A DNA stretch of 64,000 nt from Bradyrhizobium nitroreducens (GTDB lineage Bacteria; Pseudomonadota; Alphaproteobacteria; Rhizobiales; Xanthobacteraceae). This document shows, piece after piece, positions 41,024 through 47,859 of this stretch. The notes beneath the pieces were generated by a model. It had not been told where the DNA came from. It saw only the letters and a program-made list of their open reading frames with translations, and ran no database searches. The position numbers and the translations under genes are program-made. The stretch spans positions 397,588 to 461,587 of the forward strand of contig NZ_LFJC01000003.1 of assembly GCF_002776695.1 (NCBI RefSeq). Reading direction: 5' to 3'. How positions within the stretch are numbered: the stretch's first letter is position 1; every line of letters begins with the position of its first letter.

Positions 41024-41974
41024 TTAGAACGGGCTCACCGAGAAATACCGCAGCCACAGATCGGTGTAGCGGCCTTTTTCCCAGACCCGGAACAGCGCCC
41101 AGTTCAGGGCCTGGCGCAGCACGTCGTTGCCTTTGCGGACGGCGATGCCGATGCCTTCGCCGAAGAAGCGGCTCTCGACGAAGGGGCCGCCGGAGAAGGC
41201 GCAGCAATCGCCGGAATCGGTGCCGTTGATCCAGAACGCCAGCGAGATGGCGTCGCCGAAGATGAAGTCGACCTCGCCCTTGCGTAAGGCTGTGCGCATC
41301 GCATCGTCGTTGGGATAGGGGTGCAGCTCGGCGTCGGTGAACATGGCCTTCAGATAGGCCTCGTGCGCGGAGCCGGCGATGACGCCGACCTTCTTGCCCT
41401 CGAGAAATTCCGGTCGGATCTCCGGCATCACCGCGTCCTTGCGCGAGGCGAAGCGCGCCGGCACGCGGTAATAGGGATCGCTGAAGTCGACCCGGGCGCG
41501 CAGCTGCGGGCTCACCGCCATCGAGGCGATGATGGCATCGCCCCGGTTGGAGGTGAGCGCGTCCACCAGCGTCTCGAAGCGGCGCATCTGCACCGTGCAG
41601 GTGACCTTGATCTCCTCGCACAGGCTGCGGGCGAGATCGACGTTGAAGCCGGCCGGGTTGCCGTCGGCGCCGGTGTAGTTGAACGGCGGGTAGTCGGTCT
41701 CGGTCAGGAAGCGGATCACGGTCAGGCGCGACAGGTCCGGCCGTTCGGGGCGCCGCCTTGGGTCCCAGAAGCCGGGCACGGCCTGGGGGGCCGCAGTTTG
41801 AGGGGCGGATTGGGGCGCGACCTGCGGCGTGGCCTGGGGCGCCGCTGGAGGCTGCTTGGCGGGCGCCTGCGCGTTGACGGCCGGGGCGCATCCCAGCAGG
41901 CAGAGGCCGGCGGCCAGCGCCGTCAGCAAGCCACGGGCAGATTTGAACGATTTCGCCTGTTGCGATGGAGCCAT
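41024..41974 (-). CDS. Amino acid-type solute-binding lipoprotein
   Basis: 316 residues. N-terminal LLTALAAGLCLLGC fits a lipobox (LLG-C), then a Gln/Ala/Pro linker, then a type 2 periplasmic binding fold of the polar-amino-acid family: FLTETDYPPFNYTGADGNPAGFNVDLARSLCEE, GDAIIASMAVSPQLRARVDFSDPYYRVPARF, KKVGVIAGSAHEAYLKAMF, DFIFGDAISLAFWING. Partner permease genes are absent. Start at 41974 or 41998; neither has a clear ribosome site. Could be a transporter component or a sensor for a remote system. Confidence 0.87.
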   Translation of the reverse strand: MAPSQQAKSFKSARGLLTALAAGLCLLGCAPAVNAQAPAKQPPAAPQATPQVAPQSAPQTAAPQAVPGFWDPRRRPERPDLSRLTVIRFLTETDYPPFNYTGADGNPAGFNVDLARSLCEEIKVTCTVQMRRFETLVDALTSNRGDAIIASMAVSPQLRARVDFSDPYYRVPARFASRKDAVMPEIRPEFLEGKKVGVIAGSAHEAYLKAMFTDAELHPYPNDDAMRTALRKGEVDFIFGDAISLAFWINGTDSGDCCAFSGGPFVESRFFGEGIGIAVRKGNDVLRQALNWALFRVWEKGRYTDLWLRYFSVSPF

Positions 41975-42073
41975 CGGCCGGAAATGAACTGATATCATTG
42001 GGAACGGAGGGCGTTATAGACCATCCCGCCGGGAACGCGAGCGCCGATTATGGGCTGGGCAAAGGTCCCTCCG

Positions 42074-42162
42074 CCGTCATGCCCGGGCTTGTCCCGGGCA
42101 TCCACGTCCTTTCCTGACCCGCCCAGGAACGTGGATGGCCGGGACAAGCCCGGCCATGACGG
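42074..42162. repeat. 'cgtcatgcccgggctt' palindromic repeat
   Basis: ccgtcatgcccgggcttgtc ... gacaagcccggccatgacgg inverted arms flank gtccacgt-type bases and ggaacgtggatgg. It lies between the SBP gene start and the SCO1 stop on the minus strand. Confidence 0.65.
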
Positions 42163-42192
42163 TGTGGAAACGGTTCGGCCCGAACGCAGGCC

Positions 42193-42783
42193 TCAGAGAT
42201 ACTTCTTCAAATCCGCCGCCGCCTCTTCCGGCGTCCGCTTCAGGTTGAACGGCGAGACGAAACGGCCGTCGCGGTCCATCAGGTAGATCAGAGCGGTGTG
42301 GTCCATGGTGTAGTCGCCGTCCTTGGTCGGGACCTTCTTGGCGTAGACCCGGTAGGAGGTGATGACCTTGGCGGTCTCGGCGGGATCGCCGGACAGGCCT
42401 TCGAGGTGCGGATCGAAGCTCGACAGATAGTCCTTCATGGTCGCCGGCGTGTCGCGCTCGGGATCGACCGAGATGAAGACGGCATTGACCTTGTCGGCAT
42501 CCTTGCCCAGCGCGCGCAGCACTTCCGAGATCTCGAACAGCGAGGTCGGGCAGACGTCGGGGCAATGGGTGTAGCCGAAGAAGATCAGGGTCGGCTTGCC
42601 CTTCAGGCTCTTGTCGGTGACGGTCTTGCCGTTCTGGTCGGTAAGCTGGAACGGGCCGCCGATCGCGGCCGGCTGGGCCACCTTGCTGACCCCGCCCATG
42701 GCCCAGAACATGATCAGGAGCCCGACAACGAGGCTTGCGGCGAAGGCGGTTGCGATCACCAGCGGACGGGTGGCGGAGCTCAT
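42193..42783 (-). CDS. SCO1/SenC family copper chaperone
   Basis: 196 residues: one N-terminal membrane anchor (VIATAFAASLVVGLLIMFWAM), then a thioredoxin-fold SCO domain with GYTHCPDVCPTSLFEI (CPDVC copper motif), VFISVDPERDTPATMKDYL and the third copper ligand His in YTMDHTALIYLMDRDG. Delivers copper to CuA of cytochrome oxidase or acts as a thiol oxidoreductase in the periplasm. Preceded by a 64-residue membrane protein gene with a 24-base gap. No oxidase genes are near. Confidence 0.92.
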   Translation of the reverse strand: MSSATRPLVIATAFAASLVVGLLIMFWAMGGVSKVAQPAAIGGPFQLTDQNGKTVTDKSLKGKPTLIFFGYTHCPDVCPTSLFEISEVLRALGKDADKVNAVFISVDPERDTPATMKDYLSSFDPHLEGLSGDPAETAKVITSYRVYAKKVPTKDGDYTMDHTALIYLMDRDGRFVSPFNLKRTPEEAAADLKKYL

Positions 42784-42807
42784 GAGCGGAAAACTTCCTG
42801 TCGCGGA

Positions 42808-43002
42808 TCAGAAGCAGGCGGCGAAACCGGCCCGGATCATTTCGAAGAACATCTGCGTGCCGTAGTGGAACCACAGCGCCAGCGCGCCGAGCACGAGCAA
42901 TCCAAAGGTCGCCACGCCCGCCCACAGCAGCACGGACGGCGTCCGGCCGGCAGTGGACGAATTGTCCTGTAACGGATGCGAGGGGTGCAGAGGTTGAGCC
43001 AT
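42808..43002 (-). CDS. Small single-span membrane protein upstream of SCO1
   Basis: 64 residues with one hydrophobic span (about 24-45, VLLWAGVATFGLLVLGALALW) and a short C-terminal tail. No known domain. The gene reads into the SCO1 gene, so it may take part in copper delivery or oxidase assembly; that is inference from linkage only. Confidence 0.6.
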   Translation of the reverse strand: MAQPLHPSHPLQDNSSTAGRTPSVLLWAGVATFGLLVLGALALWFHYGTQMFFEMIRAGFAACF

Positions 43003-43127
43003 GACAACGATCGGGGGGCGAAGGCCCCGGTTCCAAGCCTTCAGATAGGCTCTGGCCCGCCCGCGGGCAAGCGCTGCCGGCGGGCCGGAACGATCCGGTC
43101 AGGTCGAGAACGTCAGTCCGGGGAACG

Positions 43128-43649
43128 TCAGCGCAGCAGCTGGCCGCGGGCGGATTCGAGCTGATCGGCCTGGGGGAGCGGCCGGCGCGACGGCTTGATG
43201 GTCGAGGCCTGCGCGTCCAGGTAGCAGGGCTTGTACATGGCCTGGAGCTGCTTGCCCTTCAGGAACAGCATGTGCGGGGTGAGACCGCCGCGCTGGCTGA
43301 TCCAGCGCTTCACCTGCGAGGGGTACATCGCATAGAGCATCTGGGTCGCCTCGGGATTGGTGACGGCGCGGCCATTGCTGCCGAAATCCCACGCAGCGTG
43401 GAAGCCGAGCGTCGCGCTCGAGGTCACGCAGATGCGGTCATGCGGGATGGCGCCGAGGACGATGGTACAGGCGGAGGCGCACAGGCCGTCGATGATGACG
43501 GTTTCGCCGGATTGACGCAGGTCCTGGTACTTGTCGACGTAGGTTCCAATCCGGCCACCGCGGTCATCCGCGATCCGAACCACCGCGTGAGAAGCCCCCA
43601 TGCCAGCGATCAACAGAACCGCCGCAAGCAACCCCGTCAGAAACCTCAT
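43128..43649 (-). CDS. Periplasmic ClpP/crotonase-like protein (COG3904-type)
   Basis: 173 residues from ATG 43649. Signal peptide MRFLTGLLAAVLLIAGMGASHA. Mature part has VIIDGLCASACTIVLGAIP, a Ser-bearing CASAC turn like that of small ClpP-fold periplasmic proteins, and ATLGFHAAWDFGSNGRA with a candidate His. An active peptidase is possible but unproven. The frame extends to 43811 without a plausible start. About 280 non-coding bases precede the next (plus-strand) gene; no features seen there apart from spacer. Confidence 0.7.
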   Translation of the reverse strand: MRFLTGLLAAVLLIAGMGASHAVVRIADDRGGRIGTYVDKYQDLRQSGETVIIDGLCASACTIVLGAIPHDRICVTSSATLGFHAAWDFGSNGRAVTNPEATQMLYAMYPSQVKRWISQRGGLTPHMLFLKGKQLQAMYKPCYLDAQASTIKPSRRPLPQADQLESARGQLLR

Positions 43650-43924
43650 TGTCCCCCGCCCCAGTCGAATCTGCGTGTCCGGTGGTGATGCACGGCTAGC
43701 GTCCGTCGTAACCGAGGTTTTGTCTAGGCAGGCCGGCTCGATCAAAACAAATTCAAATCCAGTGTTGCGTCCGCGCTGCACTCGCTGGGTCTCTATCCCA
43801 AAGTGGAACAAGTTAAGGATGTCTTGCGTGCCACGGCCTTGATCTCAGTTACAACCGCTGGCTTCAATCCGGGCGAATACAGGGGAACCCATCGAGGTGG
43901 GAATAATAGTGCAGGGGGAAATAC

Positions 43925-45583
43925 ATGGCTGAGGAGACGGACGTCATCGTCGTCGGCGCCGGGCTGTCGGGCCTCGTCGCTGCGACCGAGATCGCGGACG
44001 CGGGCAAGCGCGTGATCGTGGTCGACCAGGAAGGCGAGCAGTCGATTGGCGGCCAGGCGTTCTGGTCGTTCGGCGGATTGTTCCTGGTCAATTCGCCGGA
44101 ACAGCGCCGGCTCGGCATCAAGGACTCCTACGATCTCGCCATGCAGGACTGGCTCGGCACCGCCGGCTTCGACCGCGACGAGGATTTCTGGCCGCGCCAA
44201 TGGGCCGAAGCCTATGTCGCGTTCGCGGCCGGCGAGAAGCGCGCCTGGCTGCGCGCGATGGGCCATCGCATCTTCCCCGTGGTCGGTTGGGCCGAGCGCG
44301 GCGGTTACGATGCGATGGGGCACGGCAATTCGGTACCGCGCTTTCACGTCACCTGGGGCACCGGGCCTGGGATCGTCGAGCCGTTCGAGCGCCGCGCGCG
44401 CGAGGCGGTCAAGAGCGGCCGGCTGATCTTCAGGTTCCGCCACCGCGTCGATGCGCTCTCCATCACCAATGGCACGGTGGATGGCGTCGGCGGCGCCGTG
44501 CTCGCGCCCGATGATGTCGAGCGTGGCAAGAGCTCCTCCCGCAACGTGGTCGGCGAATTTGCGCTGAAGGCGCAGGCCGTGATCGTGGCGTCCGGCGGCA
44601 TCGGCGGCAATCACGAGCTGGTACGCCAGAACTGGCCGGAGCGGCTCGGCACGCCGCCAAAGTTCATGATCTCCGGCGTGCCCGAGCATGTCGACGGCCG
44701 CATGATCGGTATCACGGAGAAGACAGGCGCGCGCCTGATCAATCGCGACCGCATGTGGCATTATGTCGAGGGCATCCAGAACTGGAATCCCATTTGGCCG
44801 CGCCACGGCATCCGCATCCTGCCGGGCCCGTCCTCGATGTGGTTCGACGCCACAGGCACGCGGCTGCCGGCGCCGCTGTTCCCTGGCTCCGATACGCTCG
44901 GCCAGCTCAAATACATCATGTCATCAGGCTATGAATATTCCTGGTTCATCCTGACCCAGAGCATCATCAAGAAGGAGTTTGCGCTGTCGGGCTCGGAGCA
45001 GAACCCCGATTTGACCGGCAAGAGCTGGCGCATGACGATCAAGCGCGCCACCAACAAGGGTGCACCGGCGCCGGTGGAGGCGTTCAAAAGCCATGGTGTC
45101 GACTTCATCGTACGCGACAAGCTCGAGGATCTTGTCGCGGAGATGAACAAGCTTGCCGGCAGCGACCTCCTCAAGCTCGAGCACATCAAGCTGCAGATCG
45201 AGGCGCGCGACCGCGAGATCGCCAACCCTTACGTCAAGGATGCGCAGGTGATGAACATCCACAATGCGCGGCGCTACATCGGCGACAAGCTGATCCGCAC
45301 CGCGTCCCCGCACAGGATCCTGGATCCCGCGCAGGGACCGCTGATCGCGGTCAAGCTCAACATCCTCACCCGCAAGACGCTGGGCGGTTTCGAGACCGAT
45401 CTCGACTCGCGCGTGTTCGGCGCCGAGGGCAGCGTCATTCCCGGCCTCTACGCGGTCGGCGAAGCCGCCGGCTTCGGCGGCGGCGGTGTGCACGGCTATC
45501 GCTCGCTGGAAGGCACCTTCCTCGGCGGCTGCCTGTTCTCGGGCCGCAATGCCGGCCGTGCTGCGGCGAAAGCGGTGGGGTAG
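43925..45583 (+). CDS. FAD-dependent oxidoreductase (KstD/fumarate reductase-like)
   Basis: 552 residues. N-terminal ADP-binding motif TDVIVVGAGLSGLVAATEIA (GxGxxG) with EGEQSIGGQAFWSFGGLFLV, a central SSGYEYSWFILTQSI part, and the C-terminal AEGSVIPGLYAVGEAAGFGGGGVHGYRSLEGTFLGG flavin motif. This matches the putative FAD-binding dehydrogenase family near 3-ketosteroid dehydrogenases. Substrate unknown. Followed three bases later by an esterase gene, which could belong to one catabolic unit. Confidence 0.88.
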   Translation: MAEETDVIVVGAGLSGLVAATEIADAGKRVIVVDQEGEQSIGGQAFWSFGGLFLVNSPEQRRLGIKDSYDLAMQDWLGTAGFDRDEDFWPRQWAEAYVAFAAGEKRAWLRAMGHRIFPVVGWAERGGYDAMGHGNSVPRFHVTWGTGPGIVEPFERRAREAVKSGRLIFRFRHRVDALSITNGTVDGVGGAVLAPDDVERGKSSSRNVVGEFALKAQAVIVASGGIGGNHELVRQNWPERLGTPPKFMISGVPEHVDGRMIGITEKTGARLINRDRMWHYVEGIQNWNPIWPRHGIRILPGPSSMWFDATGTRLPAPLFPGSDTLGQLKYIMSSGYEYSWFILTQSIIKKEFALSGSEQNPDLTGKSWRMTIKRATNKGAPAPVEAFKSHGVDFIVRDKLEDLVAEMNKLAGSDLLKLEHIKLQIEARDREIANPYVKDAQVMNIHNARRYIGDKLIRTASPHRILDPAQGPLIAVKLNILTRKTLGGFETDLDSRVFGAEGSVIPGLYAVGEAAGFGGGGVHGYRSLEGTFLGGCLFSGRNAGRAAAKAVG

Positions 45584-45586
45584 CTG

Positions 45587-46507
45587 ATGCGGCGGTGGAT
45601 GCTGCGCATCGGCGCGCTGGTCGCGGCATTGGCCGCCGCATCAGGAGCATCCGCCGAGACGATCGACGTCAACGGTGTGAAGCGCTCCTACACGGCGCAG
45701 CTTCCGGCGAAGACGCCGGCGCCGCTCGTGGTCGCGCTGCACGGCAAGACCCAGCGCGGCGCCGACATGGTGGCGCGGACGGCGTGGCCGCAGGTCGCCA
45801 AGCGTGAAGGTCTTGCCGTGGTGTTTCCCGACGGCCTCAACCATGCATGGGCCGATGCGCGAACCAAGGCGGGGCCGGCGCTCCGCGGCCCGCCCGAGGG
45901 CACCGACGACGTCGCCTTCATCGCAAAGCTCGTCGAGAAGCTGGTGACGAACGGCACCGCCGACCCGAAGCGGGTTTATGTCACCGGAGTCTCCAATGGT
46001 GGCGCCATGGCGATGACGCTTCTCTGCGCCCGCGCCGACCTGTTCGCGGCCGGCGCGAGCGTGATCATGAACCTCACCGACGAGTCCGCCGTCACCTGCC
46101 ATCCGTCGCGGCCGCTGCCGATGCTGCTCATGAACGGCACGGCCGATCCGCTGGTGCCCTACGCCGGCGGACGCGGATCGAGCTATTTTGCCGCAGACGG
46201 ATTCTGGTCGACCGAGGAGACGCTGGCCTTCTGGCGCAAGCTCAACGGCTGCGAGACCGACGATGCGGCACGGTCCGATCTGCCCGACAGCAACGCTGCG
46301 GACCAGTCCACGGTGACGCGGATCTCATCGCGCTGCCCTGGAGGCCACGACGTCGTGCTCTATCGCGTCAACCATGGCGGCCATCGCATGCCCGGATTTG
46401 CGCCGGATGCCCGCTTCCCAAAGGTCGCTGCCAGCCTGCTCGGGCCGCAGAACGGCGACATCGACGGCGCCGAGACGATCTGGGCTTTTTTCAGTCAGTT
46501 TCCTTGA
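45587..46507 (+). CDS. PHB depolymerase-like secreted esterase
   Basis: 306 residues. Signal peptide (RIGALVAALAAASGASA), then an alpha/beta hydrolase of the PhaC-depolymerase/feruloyl esterase (LpqC) type. Oxyanion region LVVALHGKTQRGADMVARTA, nucleophile elbow VTGVSNGGAMAM (Ser), MLLMNGTADPLVPYAGG (Asp) and VNHGGHRMPG (His). Probably cleaves aromatic or polyester esters in the periplasm or outside. ATG at 45587 lies three bases after the FAD-enzyme stop. Confidence 0.87.
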   Translation: MRRWMLRIGALVAALAAASGASAETIDVNGVKRSYTAQLPAKTPAPLVVALHGKTQRGADMVARTAWPQVAKREGLAVVFPDGLNHAWADARTKAGPALRGPPEGTDDVAFIAKLVEKLVTNGTADPKRVYVTGVSNGGAMAMTLLCARADLFAAGASVIMNLTDESAVTCHPSRPLPMLLMNGTADPLVPYAGGRGSSYFAADGFWSTEETLAFWRKLNGCETDDAARSDLPDSNAADQSTVTRISSRCPGGHDVVLYRVNHGGHRMPGFAPDARFPKVAASLLGPQNGDIDGAETIWAFFSQFP

Positions 46508-46524
46508 AGCGCCAAGCGCCGCTC

Positions 46525-46610
46525 CGGCGCATGCGCCGCAGGCAACGCATGCGTGCGGGGCAACACATGCGTGCCCTGCAACGCAATGCGTGCCAGGGGT
46601 GGCAGAGCGC
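46525..46610 (+). repeat. Tandem degenerate GCAACGCATGCGTGC repeats
   Basis: Three near-identical 15-base units (gcaacgcatgcgtgc, gcaacacatgcgtgc, gcaacgcaatgcgtgc) follow one another about 19-20 bases apart between the esterase gene and ridA. Each unit contains the palindrome gcatgc or a variant. Role unknown. Confidence 0.5.
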
Positions 46611-46658
46611 GAGGTGCTGGGCTAGACAGGGCCGCCATTCCAGTGAGGAGATCCGTAA

Positions 46659-47009
46659 ATGAGCATTCAGCGTTTCGAAGCCGGTCCGCGCATGAGCCAG
46701 GTCGTCGTGCACGGCAACACCGTCTATCTCGCCGGCGTCGTCGCCAACAAGGCGGCCGGCGAAAGCGTGACGAAGCAGACCCAGGACATCCTGGCCACCA
46801 TCGACGGCCATCTCGCCAAGGCCGGCACCGACAAGTCGAAGCTGCTCTCCGCCACGATCTACATCACCGACATGAAGACCTTCGGCGAGATGAACGCGGT
46901 GTGGGACGCCTGGGTCTCGCCCGGCAACACCCCGGCGCGCGCCACCGTCGAAGCCAAGCTGGCTGCGCCGCAATACACCGTCGAGATCATGGTGGTTGCC
47001 GCGAAGTAA
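46659..47009 (+). CDS. RidA family enamine/imine deaminase
   Basis: 116 residues, standard RidA/YjgF length. Visible GPRMSQVVVHGNTVYLAGVVANKA, QTQDILATIDGHLAKAGTDKSKL, SATIYITDMKTFGEMNAVWDAWV and GNTPARATVEAKL with the conserved Arg that hydrolyses 2-aminoacrylate-type intermediates. Cytoplasmic trimer expected. Followed by a strong rho-independent terminator. Confidence 0.9.
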   Translation: MSIQRFEAGPRMSQVVVHGNTVYLAGVVANKAAGESVTKQTQDILATIDGHLAKAGTDKSKLLSATIYITDMKTFGEMNAVWDAWVSPGNTPARATVEAKLAAPQYTVEIMVVAAK

Positions 47010-47031
47010 TCTTCGCAAACTACAGGCATAC

Positions 47032-47072
47032 GAAGAGAGCGCGATGACGACGTCATCGCGCTCTCTTTTTTG
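47032..47072 (+). terminator. Rho-independent terminator of ridA
   Basis: gagagcgcgatgac, loop gac, gtcatcgcgctctc followed by six T. A 14-base perfect stem with a T-run, 23 bases after the ridA stop. Confidence 0.85.
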
Positions 47073-47091
47073 CGCGACTTTGTTCTCTTTG

Positions 47092-47146
47092 CGCATGATC
47101 TGATCGGAAAACCGCTCCACACTTTTCCGGATCATGCGCATGACCT
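47092..47146. repeat. 'atgatccggaaaagtgt' palindromic repeat, copy 3
   Basis: gcgcatgatctgatcggaaa, accgctccacacttttcc, ggatcatgcgc. Same family as 10035-10086 and 12552-12597. It follows the ridA terminator. Confidence 0.7.
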
Positions 47147-47222
47147 GCGAGGTAATCGATTGGCGCTCCCGAACCTTCGATAGTGACGGCAGCCGAATAC
47201 GGCGCCATCGAAGGAGAGCATC

Positions 47223-47588
47223 ATGACCGACCCCACCACCGTCGCCCGCCGCTACATCGAGCTCTGGAACGAGCGCTCGGCCGGCCGCCGCCGCGAGCTG
47301 CTCGGCGAGAACTGGACGAATGATGCGAGCTATGTCGATCCCCTGATGAAGGGCGATGGCCGCGACGGCATCGAGGCGCTGATCGCGGGTGTGCAGCAGC
47401 GCTTTCCCGATTTCAAATTCGCTCTGATCGGCGAGCCCAACGGTTATGGCGACCACATCCGCTTTTCCTGGGGCCTCGGTCCCGACGGCGCCGACAGTCC
47501 GATCAAGGGCACTGATTTCGCCGTGCTGAAGGACGGCCGGATCAGAAGCGTGACCGGATTTCTCGATCAGGTGCCGGCCGGGGCGTGA
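47223..47588 (+). CDS. NTF2-like/SnoaL-type protein
   Basis: 121 residues with the cone-like NTF2 fold: ARRYIELWNERSAGRRRELL, the LGENWTNDASYVDPLMKGDGRDGIEALIAGVQ segment, VLKDGRIRSVTGFLDQVPAG. Typical of polyketide cyclase-like or ketosteroid isomerase-like proteins, with no signature for a given activity. ATG at 47223 follows GGAGAGC. Confidence 0.85.
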   Translation: MTDPTTVARRYIELWNERSAGRRRELLGENWTNDASYVDPLMKGDGRDGIEALIAGVQQRFPDFKFALIGEPNGYGDHIRFSWGLGPDGADSPIKGTDFAVLKDGRIRSVTGFLDQVPAGA

Positions 47589-47621
47589 GACCGCGGCCCG
47601 TCGCGGAGCGATCTCGCCTGT

Positions 47622-47754
47622 GGCCATCCTTCGAGACGCCCGCCTTTGGCGGGCCCTCAGGATGAGGATTGTGTGCGTTGCGCTAGTTCCAACGAGCACT
47701 GATGCTGCTTAGCCTCATCCTGAGGAGGCGCGAAGCGCCGTCTCGAAGGACGAG
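47622..47754. repeat. 'cattcgagacgcc' palindromic repeat
   Basis: tccttcgagacgcccgcc ... ggcgggccctcaggatgagg and, after about 50 bases, cctcatcctgagg ... ggcgcgaagcgccgtctcga: nested inverted arms. It fills the gap between the NTF2-like gene and the helicase gene. A further small hairpin (ccctccccg tgcag cggggaggg) lies just past it in the helicase leader. Confidence 0.65.
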
Positions 47755-47859
47755 GCGCGTGCTCAGGTCGCGCCGTATGCCATGAGCGACCACCCTCCCC
47801 GTGCAGCGGGGAGGGCACACCCCTCGACGAAGCCACTCTCGCGGCTTACCTGTCATGGC

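Noticed and set aside
39825..41891. A 688-codon frame antisense or out of frame across lysS and the binding-protein gene
   Set aside because: It spans two real genes in a shifted frame and has the low-complexity Arg/Ala-rich look of a GC-driven spurious frame.
46525..46610. A CRISPR array
   Set aside because: Only three short degenerate units with spacers of a few bases and no cas genes.
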